DNA from: Capsicum annuum
Taxonomy: Eukaryota > Streptophyta > Magnoliopsida > Solanales > Solanaceae
NCBI RefSeq assembly: GCF_002878395.1
Contig: NC_061120.1
Location: 98,346,654 to 98,410,653 of the forward strand
Direction: 5' to 3'
Length of the DNA: 64,000 nucleotides
Positions 1 through 10,653 of the stretch are shown piece after piece. The position numbers were made by a program, and so were the translations under genes. The notes beneath the pieces were generated by a model that searched no databases, was not told the origin of the DNA, and worked only from the letters and a program-made list of their open reading frames with translations. Positions within the stretch are counted from its first letter, which is position 1. Each line of letters begins with the position of its first letter.

Positions 1-698
1 AGGTAAAGTCATGTAAATTTCATTTGTAAGAGCACCCTAGAGGAAGACATTGTATGCATGTATTTGATGTATATGCCAATGCCTTGATGCAACCATGGAT
101 AGAATGTACCTTACTGTCACCATCTTGACTACAGGAGAAAATATTTCCTGATAGTCTTCTTTTTGACAGTATTCTTTGGCAGCTAATCTAGTTTTTAGCC
201 TTTCAACCTGACCATTTTCCTTGTATTTGATATTATAAATCCACCTGTATCAAACTGCCTTATTTTCTAGAGGTAAGTTGACTATATCCTATGTGTTTTT
301 GTCTTCTAGAGCCTGCATTTCAATTTTCATGGTTTCAATCCACTTAGGATCCTTGGATTCTTTAGTAAAAGAGGTAGGTCCGATAATTAAAGAAAAAAAT
401 CAATGCAAGCATTATATTTAGCTGATATGTTATCATAAGATATGTAATCTATGATAGGATAATGAGTGTCTTAATGTAGACTAAGAGATATGACGTCTTT
501 TAGATAAATTGGTGGTTGAATCCCTTTAGTTGATTTTTTAGTTAGTTCTGTAGGATGAGGTCTTCTTTTACTTTGAACAACTTGTTGAGGTTGTGTTGTA
601 GATGTATTAGTAGTAGTAGAAGTTGAACTACTGAATTAGATGAAGAAGTTTGTATAATGGTTGTTTGAAGGTCATTGGTTGCTTGATTGGTAGGTATT
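1..698 (-). pseudogene. Ty1/copia pol remnant (integrase-RT linker and start of reverse transcriptase)
   Basis: Read on the minus strand, this encodes the region between integrase and RT of a copia polyprotein and then the RT N-terminus. From right to left I see the linker pattern QSKRRPHP, a segment ending YPIIDYISYDNIS, then WIETMKIEMQALEDK, YRWIYNIKYKENGQVERLK and EIFSPVVKMVTVRYILS. Last is the degraded block before the first catalytic Asp of RT. These are conserved landmarks of plant copia RT. Several stops and at least one frameshift break it. The element continues beyond the left window edge, and its right side is interrupted at 699 by a gypsy LTR. The identity is secure at class level; the copia lineage cannot be assigned from this fragment. 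Confidence 0.85.
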
Positions 699-1117
699 TG
701 TAATGACCCTTCAGGTTATTTTTGATATTTCTGTCTATTTTTACCGTTTAGAACTTTTCTGGCTACCCCAAGTCATTTATGCCTTTCTGAAACTGAAAAT
801 TCGGTTACCAGATAGTTTGTTTGTTTTTTATAGCCAATTTCTTATTTTAAAATCTTCGCTAGTTCAAATTGGCTGCTGGATAACAACTTCAGTTAAATGA
901 CCCCGTATATCAATTCTGACAATTTCAATAGCTCCAAAATGTTAATTTTAGTCAAGAGGGACCTTGGTTCGGGTTTCAAGATTCCTGAACACATTTTGAT
1001 CTATTGGCCCAAAGTTTAGAAAAATAGCAAGTTGGTGTGAGACCCATTTTTCGTCAGAATAGCCTCAGATGGAAAATTTCACTGCTCCATTGAGTTCAAA
1101 ATGTCAAATTTAATAGG
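699..1117 (+). repeat. Partial LTR of the family-A gypsy element (5' end only)
   Basis: It starts TGTAATGACCCTTCAGG and follows, base by base with many substitutions, the first ~420 bp of the LTRs beginning at 15796, 23521, 25402 and 42242. Shared landmarks are the CATTTATG block, a GGACC/AGACCTT..GGTTC block and the GTGTGAGACCC block. It enters the copia linker with GTATT immediately on its left as the possible target duplication. It stops abruptly where CACTAGAAGAAA begins, so the rest was displaced or lost through the CACTA insertion. No second copy of GTATT can be paired in the window. Confidence 0.8.
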
Positions 1118-4100
1118 CACTAGAAGAAATTATTTTATTTATGACAACATTTAAGGATAGATTAATAATCTCGTCTCTAAAAGTACATGTATTAGGACGA
1201 GATAATACGTTGGTCCTTAATATAATATTTTATTATGAAGGCAGAAAATTTGGTCCATAAAAAAAATTTAATCGGTCCCAAATTATAATTCAAAAACTTA
1301 AGCGGTAGAAAGTACCACTAAAATATAATATTAAAATTTAAATGATATTTTTTTATTTTACTAAATAGCACGTACACGCTTTTAATCTCATTTTTATTAA
1401 TTTTCCAATAAATTAAAATGCAAAAAAGCTTTGGGCATAGTTTTAATTTCCTCAAAACACAGCTAGTCGTAATACTCTAGCAATATCAAGCAACGCATAT
1501 GCACACAATAACGATTGAGAGGGCAGATTTTTCCAAATTCAATTGCAGTTATCGACTTCTTCCTTGGGTGAGTGCAATTTGCCCTATTCTCTGTTCATCT
1601 CTCTTAAAGATATGCTTTCTATTCCAGTTAGTTGCTATTTTTCTTTTAAAATTATTCTAAATGTATTATTGCTTGATTGTTGAGCTACTCTTGTTCTTTC
1701 TTTTCTCTATTCAAAATCTATTAATTTTTTCTAATTTGTAGAACTAATAGGTAATTTACTAAGAAATATATAAATTTGTGGATGGTCACATATCGTCTCT
1801 CTACCTTCACAAAGTAGGGGGAAAATCATAATTGTTGTGTACATACTACTATAAACGGCAATAGTGTGGGGCGGATATGGACTGGGGTGGGAGCAGGATC
1901 GACTTAGGATGTTCTACTATGATACGAGTCACTAGTTTGTTTTATTATCTACTCTCTGTAGTTGCTGCTTTTGTTGGGTTGAATTTTATGCATCGACAGT
2001 TTATATAGTTTGTTCGGTTGAATTTTAGGTATCGACAGTTCATATGGTAAACTTAGAACTCGAAATTAGAAGATGATTTTATACTGACAATTTGCAAAAA
2101 TAGAATCAGAAAGATTTTATCTGTCATATCAGTATTCTTGTTCAAATTAAAGTAGAGCAAGATCTTCTAGTGCACAAAAGTAATTTTATCTTGTTTCTCA
2201 ACTTGTTGGTGTATACTAAACTATATTATTCTTAAGGTAGTATAGTTGAAGAGGAAGATGTTGTAGTTTAATAGAAAAAGTAAAGTGAATAGGGATCATT
2301 GCAACACTTGTGACTCGATTATATAAATGATAATAGATTACTTTTGTTAAGCAAACAAAATTTTCTAAATGATACCAATGTCAATCATTGATATTTTGTG
2401 AACATTTTGTGTTTGGTAAATAGACAAAGGTTGTTAATTTATTTTGACCAACAGTCTATCAGATTTTTTTAAAAACTGCATAAGAAGATAAAGTGTGGAA
2501 TATGTACTTCAACACAAGTATTTTTATGTGAAAAGCTCTATAGGAAAAATCACCATCTACATTCTTGAAGCATTTCCCTTAGTGCTTTCATTGTAGTAGT
2601 TTCTTTTTCTCAAGACTCTTTGAGTAGATGATCTCACCCTCTAATGTCTCTATTTTTAGTTGTGGTTGAAACCCAAATCTTAAATTTCATGTTGTAATTA
2701 TAGCAGTAAGTGTCCACCTTTGTAGTTCTAAAATTCAATCAAGAATTGGTTCAAGACTTTCCCTAATTTGAGTTGGTTTACTGATTTTTTCATGAGTTTG
2801 GCTTATTCTTTATCTTAATTCTAATCTAATTTTATGTGCTTAATTTATGAAAAATTTTCTTATCTTGATCTCCAATTTGATATTGAATAGAACTAAGACT
2901 AGTTATGATTCTCCAAGATTTCTTGATGTGCATCTGAAATATCCTCTTCAAACAAATTTGTTAGAGAAACATGTTCTCTAATTAGTTCCCCTGCAATATT
3001 TCTAACTTCTTTAATTCCTTTTAGAGATATGTTAAGGACTGTGTTTTTAAATTTAATTCTTCATTTTTCTTATACATAAATTGTCACTTTTACAATACTT
3101 TTTCATTATCCAAACACCATATGATCTTGAATGTAGATTTAAAGCTCAAGGTATCTCAATAACTTGTTTTGTCTATAACAAATCCATATCAGTTTCATAT
3201 ATCTTTATGCATACTTTTATAGCAGATTCAATTTTCTTAAGCTCTTTTATATGTATCTTCCCCTTAGTCATAGTTATTATGTTGTCAATTTTCTCCCAAA
3301 GAATTAGCTCTATGTTGTTCAATGGTTCAAACTTATGTTTATTTAATTTTTGACCTTTTTAAGATGTTAATATCACATCTATCAAAGTACTTTAGCAAAA
3401 TATTGATCTCACTCTAATTTATCTATACCTCAATAAGGTTTATTAGTTTATATCAACTTATGCAGGATCTTAGCATATATTCATTGCAACTTTTCAGATG
3501 AATAAGTTTACTTTCATAAAAAAAGTTTGTATGCTTACTTAACCAGTCTTAGGAATTCACCATCCACTTATTACAACTCTATAGATGACTACATTTATCT
3601 TTTACTTTTGACGTTTCTTCAACTATCTACATAGATATCATGATTAATGTTTTGCAACTTTCTTCGTGCTAAATTTCTTCGTCATGAACTTTTTTTCTTT
3701 AATTTCTCAATATATCTAGTGATTCTATATAGAAATAGGTTCCTTTATAAGTAAGAACTAATTTTTTTAACAATTCAGTTTATAACACATGAATACATTG
3801 AGTTGATATGATATTAGAACATATTTGTGAATAGAACATCTCTAAACATTTATTTTGACATCATAAAAAGGAAATAATTTTAGAGGAACCTCATTGAGAA
3901 CGTAAAAATATTTATTTTGTACTTACAAACTCATCAAGTCTAAATACAAAATTTTGATGCATTAGGACCAAATCAAATAGACAATCATATTAACTTACAA
4001 CACTGTTATGTTAAGTTTTAGTATGATTTTGATGTTGAAAAGATGGTTCAAAATAGGTTCTTTTTGATAAGAAGGAATATTTTCTAAATAAGTTTTCAAA

Positions 4101-4558
4101 GATGAGACCTATTTAGTTAGGAACATGAGACCTGTTCTATTCTATGGGTTATCTCTTAGGACAAACAAATAATTATAGTGTGAAATGTTTCTATTTGTAA
4201 TTGTTTATTTTATTGGTGTAATTTTATTGTATAAATGACATAGATGTTATGTGAGATATAGAGGATGTCTAGTTTTAGAGAACTTAGTTTTTCTTAAAGG
4301 TCAATTTCTTTTAGTGTAATAAAATGTTCTTAATAGAGTAAAATGGAGACCTAAAATTCACTCCATACCAACTATTTTGTGATCGAGGCAGAGTTAAATA
4401 TATGAATACAAAGCTATATATATCTGTTTGAGTAATGATTTGTGAGACAATATATGCAGTATTATATAATCATCTGATGGTAATACGTTATATGAATCTA
4501 ATTATTTTTCTTATTCCTTATATTTTTGTAATCTAATTTTTATGTATTCTCCAAGGTT
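1118..4558. other. Non-coding 5' region of CACTA-1
   Basis: This is AT-rich DNA between the CACTA terminus and the transposase. I see no convincing protein-coding segment; open stretches here (for example 3081-3353) are low-complexity. Bases ~1440-1570 are less AT-rich and could hold the element's promoter and untranslated leader. The stretch ~2480-2640 has the look of a dispersed repeat but I cannot name it. The acceptor-like ending CTCCAAG just before the transposase start suggests an intron could precede it. Confidence 0.4.
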
Positions 4559-5449
4559 ATGGCATCTAGTAAGCAATGGATGCAACTTTTTCTTTATAAT
4601 CAGACCGACAAAATCTACTTAGATAGGGTGAAAAAGTTTTTGAATTATGATTTTTGAATAAAAGAAAAAGAATGTGAAATATGGTGTCCATGTTACAAGT
4701 TTTGTAATACAACATTAGGAACTTGTAAAACGATTGAGAAACATTTGAAAGTCTATTGAATAATGGAAAATTATACCTTTTGGTTTCACCACTGAGAGTA
4801 GTTAGGTGAGCCACTCTTTGACTCTAAAGATGAGGATGATGATGTAGCAGAAGATCTTGAGAGTGAATACGAAGATGAAGTAGAAGAACTATGGGGAGAT
4901 TTATATCCTAATGCTGAAAATGAAGGAGATACACATACTGGTTTTGATGATAAACTTGAGGAGAAACCAAATGCTGATGCTAAAAAGTTTTATAGCCTTT
5001 TGAAGGATTTCAAGCTGCCATTGTATTAAAACTCAACGGCTTCAAAGCTTTCATCTTTGATTAAATTTCTTTACATCAAAAGTATGGGTCATTGGAGCAA
5101 TGAGTCATTTACCATGCTATTAAAAATGCTTAAAGAGTAGTTGTTACCTGATGGAGCTAATTTTCCAAATTCATATTATGAGACAAATAACATAATTCAA
5201 CATCTTGGGCTTTCTTACAAAAAGATTGAAGATTGTCCTAATGATTGCATGATATATTGGAAGGAGGATAGCTTACTCGATTCTTGCAGATTTTTTTTGT
5301 GCGTCCAGATGGAAATTAAATTCACATAGCTGGGAGAAAAAGAATAAAAGGGTAAAAAATAGCCGAAAAAACTTTTCGCTATTTTTTCTTGAAGCCCAGG
5401 CTTCAGAGATTATTTATGTCTACAAAGATAGCTTTTCTAATGACATAGA
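4559..5449 (+). pseudogene. TNP2-type CACTA transposase, broken N-terminal part
   Basis: The frame opens MASSKQWMQLFLYNQTDKIY and reaches a CPC..C metal-binding block (CPCYKFCNTT) followed by a His (KHL), typical of the N-terminal transposase-associated domain. An acidic linker (DSKDEDDDVAEDLESEYEDE) follows. Then come ADAKKFYSLLKDF, SSLIKFLYIKSMGHWSNESF and PNSYYETNNIIQHLGLSYKKI, with CPNDCMIYWKED, all hallmark TNP2 (transposase family 21) blocks. After a frameshift near 5340-5370 a further block reads FFLKPRLQRLFMSTKIAF. At least six in-frame stops occur. The catalytic DDE core further downstream is missing, cut at ~5450. It would act in the nucleus on CACTA ends; this copy cannot. Confidence 0.9.
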
Positions 5450-5945
5450 ATAAGGATGTGGGAGTTGGGAGTTGGGGCAGCGTTTTGATTAGGTGTCAGG
5501 GGTAGAGGTTGGGTCCCAGGTCGGGAGTCAGGGTTGAGCCTTAGGTTAGGAGTTGGGGTCTAGTCACAAATCTAATGTTAGGAGTTGGAAGTCAGGGTCA
5601 GATCATAAATCGATAGACAAGGAACGTTCCTAGGCCGTAAGTCGGTAAGGGTCTTAGGTAAGGAGTCGAGGTCAGGGTCGGGTCTTAGGTTGATAGCTAG
5701 GTCAGCGTTCGGGGTCGGGTGCCGAGTTAGGGCTTGAGGTCAGGTCTTAGATTAGGTGTCAAGATTGAGTCCTAGTCGAGAGTTGGGGTCGGGTGGTGGG
5801 GTCAAGTAATGGGTTGGGTCTCGAGAGTTGGGGTAGGTTTTCAGGTTAAGAGTTGGGGTTAGGTTCTAGGTGGTAAGTCGAGGTCTATTCCTGGGCCAGT
5901 TATCGGGGTCTGATCCTAGATCCCGTGTTAGCCGTCGGGTTTAGG
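5450..5945. repeat. Degenerate G-rich tandem repeat
   Basis: About 500 bp composed of variants of GAGTTGGGGTC and GGGTCCTAGGT or GGTCTTAGGT, spaced roughly 20-30 bp, on one strand only. It is strikingly G-rich on the plus strand against an AT-rich background and begins exactly where the TNP2 homology ends. Units are too diverged to fix a period by eye. It is not the plant telomere repeat TTTAGGG. Function unknown. Confidence 0.7.
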
Positions 5946-6420
5946 TTTAGTGTCAATAATACCTGCCTTGATTATACCGAGATACTTTTGGGACAATATT
6001 TATTCTTTAGTAATTAAGCACTCGAAAATAAGTAAGAAAACAAACAACATAATTCCTTGGGAAATGATTTTCATGGGCCAAACACACCTTTTATATGTTC
6101 GTCAAATTTATTCTCCTCATCGATATGTGTTCAAATTTTCTATATTATTAATAAAATTTAATTATAACATACGTCAAATTTTAGATTTCTTTTTTGCTAC
6201 AGCATATTAAATTAATTAGTATGTGATGATATCCAAATTCTTTATGCTAGATATATAACCTAAATTCATATTCTTATTATTTTTAAATTGGTATAATAAA
6301 TGAACTTGCCTTTTAACTTGTCACTACCTAGCATTTATGTCTTTTAATTTTGGATATGCATAAGTAAATACTTAAATTGTTATAAATTTGAACAAGTAAA
6401 AAACATATTTATTGTAGGGC
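5946..6420. other. AT-rich spacer with no recognised feature
   Basis: I see no coding similarity, terminal repeat or structured RNA here. An 86-codon open stretch (5950-6210) is AT-biased and resembles nothing I know. Confidence 0.4.
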
Positions 6421-6862
6421 ACATGAGTGAAAAACAAACTACTGATCCAATGGGTTGAACTAGACATGGCCAAACCCTTTGAATGTGAGGAGGACTCACC
6501 ACAAGCTGAAAGTAAGAGGTCTAATAGAGCGATTGGCTGTAAGTTTTAGTACAAAAATCCTAGTTAATGGTCAGTCATATAGTTTCTTCAACTCTACTAC
6601 GGCTTAAGCAGGGTGATCCACTATCTCCGATTTTTTTCATTCTAATTTCTAAAGTTGTATCTAAGGCGTTGAACAAGCTATTTGAGAATAGGTAGATTAA
6701 AAACATTGGGATGCCTAAGTGGAGCTCAGATTTAAATTATCTATCATAGATTGATGACACAATTAGCTTTTTTGTATCAGCGGATAAGACATCTTTGGAT
6801 CTAATCATAATTACACTTAGGCCAGATGGTTAACAAGAAAAATAACTTCTTCTATTTACTCT
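6421..6862 (+). pseudogene. LINE (non-LTR) reverse transcriptase, left part, split by CACTA-2
   Basis: The reading LVNGQSYSFFNST, then LKQGDPLSPIFFILISKV and SKALNKLFENR, is the classic plant L1-type LINE RT segment around the QGDPLSP motif. Further on, the catalytic YADD-like box is present as IDDTISFF (A replaced by I). Stops and frameshifts are present (for example a stop right after FENR). The left limit near 6421 is approximate because the sequence decays. The reading stops at 6862 and continues after 14919, on the far side of the CACTA element. Confidence 0.85.
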
Positions 6863-6875
6863 CACTACAATAAAT
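6863..6875 (+). repeat. CACTA-2 left terminal inverted repeat
   Basis: CACTACAATAAAT, one mismatch from the inverted right end; the preceding TCT is the target duplication. Confidence 0.92.
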
Positions 6876-7490
6876 ATGATATTTAGCTACGAATTTTGTA
6901 GCTACGATATAAAATTCGTCACTAATTGTTCACTTTTAGTGATAAAAATTACCTTTCGTTGTTAAATACATGGGTCACATATTTTTAGTGACAAAATATA
7001 AATTTTCATTGCACAATTTTGTACTCTAAAGTTTCCCGTCAAAAAATGAGTTGGAGCCATTCTATTAAGCAACATTAGTCACGAATTATGTGATATCAAT
7101 GACACATTATTTCGTCACTAATAGTTTATCTTGTTTGTGACAAATCAACTTTTTGTCTTAAAACTAATTAATTTTTGGACATAAAAATATTTTGTCACAA
7201 AAAATATGTTGTTACAATAGTGACGAATTATATTTTGTAGTTAAATGTTGTAAGCTTTAGCCATAAATTTTATATTTAATTGTGACATTAGTTTTTGTCA
7301 CTAATAATATATATAATTAGCGGCGGATATTTTATTTTCTCTAATCAATCTATGATTTAGTGATAATAAAAATTTATCACAAAATTTGCAAGGTATAAAT
7401 AGCAATTACTTTAAAATTTGTAGTTGAATAATTCAACTATTTGAGACGAAAAAAATTCATAGCAAAATACAAAATTTTCTTTGGCTACTA
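6876..7490. repeat. CACTA-2 left subterminal repeat region
   Basis: Many short words in both orientations, chiefly TTCGTCACTAAT, GTGACAAA and TTTTGTCACTAA, spaced tens of bases apart. In CACTA elements such clusters are the binding sites of the accessory TNPA/TNPD-type protein. The same words recur inverted at 14180-14906. Confidence 0.75.
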
Positions 7491-7934
7491 TTGTTAATGA
7501 TTACAAGTAGAGCAATGTATTATGTGGAGAAGAACAAAAAGGATATATCAGATGGCCCAAGAAACTTAGAAAAGGTTTTTAGCCTCTTTAAAATAGTTTT
7601 ATTCTCTATAAAATAACATCATTACTATATAGAAAATGTATAACTACTATATGTGTATGAAAAATGTATTATGTGCAGAAAAAATTGTATCAGTTTTGTA
7701 CACTAATGTATACAACTATTTTCATCTAAGTATAGAAATTGTATCAATATGTATATGTCTAAAAAATGTATCGTATATAATGAAACTGTATCGTTGTTGT
7801 ATAAAATATGTATCTCTATTGATATTAAAAAATGCGTTATAATTGTATAATTTATGTATAATAAATGTATAAATTCTACCTAATTATACAGATATATACA
7901 ATTAGTATTCACATATTATACATATTTCGGGATA
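7491..7934. other. TGTAT-rich low-complexity stretch inside CACTA-2
   Basis: Bases ~7610-7880 are dominated by variants of AAATGTAT and TGTATAA (for example TTGTATCAATATGTATATG). No coding similarity. An open stretch of 68 codons here (7636-7842) is a by-product of the repeat. Confidence 0.5.
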
Positions 7935-8736
7935 CTAGTTTAACCGCACGTACCTCACACGTATAATATTTGATTATTTAAAATTAAATAATTTTATCTA
8001 TTACAAATACTTTTAGTGACATGTAAATATTTTAATTCACTTTTCAAAGATCTTTCACATTTTAATATAATAATATAACTATAATCATATATTTTAGAAT
8101 AAGAACATATCTATTTTACCATCAGAAGTTTCAAACGATTGATCGATCATCATTTTTGTGTTTGAAATGCAATACCTCTTTCCCTTGCTTTTAGAGGCTA
8201 AGAGAATGCATCAATTTGAACCATAATTGTGGCACAATTATTTTTCATTTTTTTCTATATTTACTTTTTTTTTTGTTTTTAAAGTCAAATCTTTACCAAA
8301 TTATTGATTACATTTTTATTACGTACTTAAAATCTTTAAAATTTGGTACTTCTTTAATTTTTATAATTCTAACGCTTTTATGTTTATTTCTAGATTTTTA
8401 AATCTTCTTACATTCAAATTTAGTTGATTTAGAATTCTTAAACTAATGAAAAAAAATTTTAGTTGTCATTAATTCTGATGATTTCTAATAAGAAAATTTT
8501 TTACCATAAATATATTTAATTAATTTTCTACACTTAAATATTAAAAAAATTATTAATTTTGATGACTTCTAATAAGGAAAGTTTTTTCCATAAATATATT
8601 TAATTAATTTTTAACACTTAAATATTAGGAAAAAAAATGAAAAAAATGATTTTGTTTAAAGCAAAGACTTTTAATGAAGGACCAAAAAGTTCAAATTATA
8701 TTTCTAACGCCCTTCACACTTTTAATATATTATAGA
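7935..8736 (-). mobile_element. Non-autonomous Helitron, copy A
   Basis: On the minus strand it begins TCTATAATATATTAAAAGTG and ends AAACTAG, the TC...CTRR pattern of Helitrons. The flanking bases are A on the 5' side and T on the 3' side, fitting insertion between A and T with no target duplication. A GC-richer segment precedes the 3' end (ACGTGTGAGGTACGTGCGG), but its hairpin is decayed. The right ~150 bp match copy B (AATGAAGG..AAAAGTTCAAAT...CACACTTTTAATAT). No Rep/helicase is encoded; the interior is AT-rich. Confidence 0.65.
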
Positions 8737-9041
8737 TAAATTATCGATATAGATATAAATTATAGATTATAGATTTCTTGAACACACCAAGTATAACAAC
8801 AACATCCTAGTCAATTTTATTATTTTCCTCATATAATTTTAATTTAGTTATTAATTTTAATTGACAAGTACTTTGAGATCAACTAATTTTTTTTTAAAAT
8901 ATTTCATAATTAAAATATTGTGTCGGGCATCCGTATCCTAATATAAAGAGAATAAAATTTGTTGTAAAATTTTGTTCCCAATTAAAATACCTTTCATGTT
9001 AATTTTTCCTTTTTATTGAAACATTTCATAGTTAAAAAATT
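8737..9041. other. AT-rich CACTA-2 interior, no feature seen
   Basis: Nothing recognised between Helitron A and the Mutator-like element except the left target-site copy TAAAAAATT (9033-9041). Confidence 0.4.
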
Positions 9042-9300
9042 GAGTAAATTCCTTAAAATATCACTGAACTTTTACAAACATCCCACTAATGTCACTTATG
9101 ATTTTTCTTGGACAATAATATCATTGAACTCTATAATTATTCCAAAAAACAAAAAACTAACTGAAATGTTAAAAACTTAACAGAATAATCCATTTAACTA
9201 TATTTGACCCAATACTTTGATATCCATGACCCAAGACCCATTTGACCCCACTTTAGATTAAAAGAAAACTTCTTTCTTCCTTATTCCATAGCTTTTTTTA
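9042..9300 (+). repeat. MULE left terminal inverted repeat
   Basis: About 259 bp, matching the inverted right end with scattered substitutions. Shared blocks include GACAATAATATCATTGAACT versus GATAATAATATCATTGAACT, and the ATATTTGACCCA block. Similarity fades after the TATAGC/CATAGCTTTTT block. Confidence 0.85.
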
Positions 9301-9684
9301 TGGTTGTGCTGCATGCTAAAAATTAAGTGGAGTAAAAAAGTCATATTTAGTCAATTAAGCAAACAATAAAGCCTCACACACCTTTTTCAGTTATATCACG
9401 CACAGTAAAAAAAATTTCAAATGAAAATTCTCAAAAATGCACTAGCATATTATCTTTGACCAAAATAATTTCAGAAAGTACCCTCATCCTAATTATAGAC
9501 AATATAATACCTTGGAAATTTTGAAATGCATTGACTAAACAAAATTCCAAAAGCAGCTGAGAATTGTCAACTGACATACAAGGCAGAGAACTAGAACCTA
9601 GAAAGATCAAAACCCAAAATATAGCAGAACTAAACAAAATAGAGTCTACATAACACATTTTATGATGGGTATTCAACTAAGAAT

Positions 9685-10230
9685 TCAACCAGTTGGATCC
9701 TTCTGAGCAGTACTCTTCTTCTGAGCGATAACTACATAGTTGGGTATGGCTTTTATTTTAAGATGTTCGTTGCTCTTCGACATCAAAGGTCGAGCAGGTA
9801 ATTCGGCAACATCCACAGAGGTCTCACAATCAGCACCACGTCCACCTAGTCCATTCAATATATCTAAAAATTCGTCAGCAACATATAATGTTTCATCGGG
9901 TACTTCAACAAGTGATTTCATAATTTGTGCACCTTTCTGAAACAAAACGAAAAAGAAAAAGCTAAGAAACTAAAATAAATGAAATAAAACATATAAAGAA
10001 CTTATTACCTGAGTTAAGTTCAAATTCATCTGAGAGTCAATCCTCAACTGAGAGTTATCCCAAAAGTCATCATTTTCATTCTGTTTAGTTGAATTTGTGG
10101 GAGATGAGAAGCCTTCCCATTCTCTATTAACTTGGTTGAATTTTTTTATTTTTTTAATTTTTTTTTGAATTGGAAAAGCTTCAAGAAATGAAATTGGAGA
10201 AGATTCAAGCTTTTGTAAAGAGATGGTCAA
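9685..10230 (-). CDS. Two-exon open reading frame of unknown function carried by the MULE
   Basis: Exon 1 is 10230-10009 (74 codons, phase 0) and exon 2 is 9936-9685 (83 codons plus stop TGA). They are joined by a 72-bp intron with GT at the donor (ACTCAG then GTAATAAG) and TTTGTTTCAG at the acceptor. The product has a basic stretch (KKIKKIKK, residues 23-30), an acidic/amide linker (NENDDFWDNSQ) and a helical segment MKSLVEVPDETLYVADEFL. It ends KKSTAQKDPTG. No signal peptide or membrane segment is visible. Exon 1 has no in-frame ATG before residue 68 (the frame opens with TTG inside the TIR), so either the start lies elsewhere or this is a captured gene fragment. I do not recognise the family. 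It is the only spliced, uninterrupted frame of its length in the window. Confidence 0.5.
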
Positions 10231-10527
10231 AAAGCTATAGAATAAAGAAGAAAAAAAGTTTTCTTTTAATCTAAAGTGGGGTGAATAAAGAAGAAAAAAG
10301 TTTTCTTTTAACCTAAAGTGGGGGTAAATGGGTCATGGGTTATGGATATCAAAATAATGGGTCAAATATAGTTAGATGGATTATTTTGTTAAATTTTTAA
10401 CATTTCAGATAGTTTTTTATTTTTTGGAATAATTATAAAGTTCAATGATATTATTATCCAAAAAAAATCATAAATGACATTACTGAGATGTTTGTAAAAG
10501 TGCAGTGACATTTTAAGGAATTTACTC
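10227..10527 (-). repeat. MULE right terminal inverted repeat with internal ~42-bp duplication
   Basis: This is the inverted copy of the left TIR. A unit running from GAATAAAGAAGAAAAAA through CTTTTAATCTAAAGTGGGG occurs twice in tandem (about 10230-10322). The left TIR has it once, so the duplication arose after the TIRs were set. Confidence 0.8.
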
Positions 10528-10653
10528 TTAAAAATTTATGTTGGCCATTTGTATCTTAACATAAAGACACTACATTTAAAAGTGAAAAGTTGCGTACAAT
10601 GAAAATTTTGCCGTGGAGCATTTGATGGAGCAATTATAGTTATTTAGTATATA

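Larger units (their letters stand above)
1118..5449 (+). mobile_element. CACTA (En/Spm-like) DNA transposon, 3'-truncated (CACTA-1)
   Basis: The left terminus CACTAGAAGAAAT is a canonical plant CACTA end. Nearby are short subterminal words such as CTCGTCTCTAAAAG and AGGACGAGATAAT. The body runs about 3.4 kb to a recognisable TNP2-type transposase pseudogene (4559-5449). The matching right terminus (a ...TTCTAGTG-type end) is not visible; the element is cut where a G-rich repeat starts near 5450. The base triplet left of the terminus is AGG, but no partner triplet can be assigned. Confidence 0.75.
9042..10527 (-). mobile_element. Mutator-like element (MULE) with long TIRs, 1,486 bp
   Basis: The two ends are long inverted copies, both starting GAGTAAATTCCTTAAAAT when read inward. 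Homology extends ~260 bp on the left and ~300 bp on the right, the excess being a tandem duplication of ~42 bp. The flanking 9-mers are TAAAAAATT (9033-9041) and TTAAAAATT (10528-10536), 8 of 9 identical, as expected for the 9-bp duplication of MULEs. No MURA transposase is encoded. It carries a two-exon open reading frame on the minus strand, so it resembles a Pack-MULE. Confidence 0.85.

Noticed and set aside
3081..3353. 90-codon open stretch and an antisense Lys/Ile-rich frame in the CACTA-1 leader
   Set aside because: Composition follows the AT-rich DNA; no recognised motif, and no splice or start context.
5450..5945. G-rich repeats considered as interstitial telomere sequence
   Set aside because: TTTAGGG (plant telomere) units are absent; units are GAGTTGGGGTC-like and irregular.
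8216..8401. Hydrophobic 61-codon open stretch that looks like a membrane peptide
   Set aside because: It is made of T-rich low-complexity DNA inside Helitron A; hydrophobicity follows from poly-T codons.
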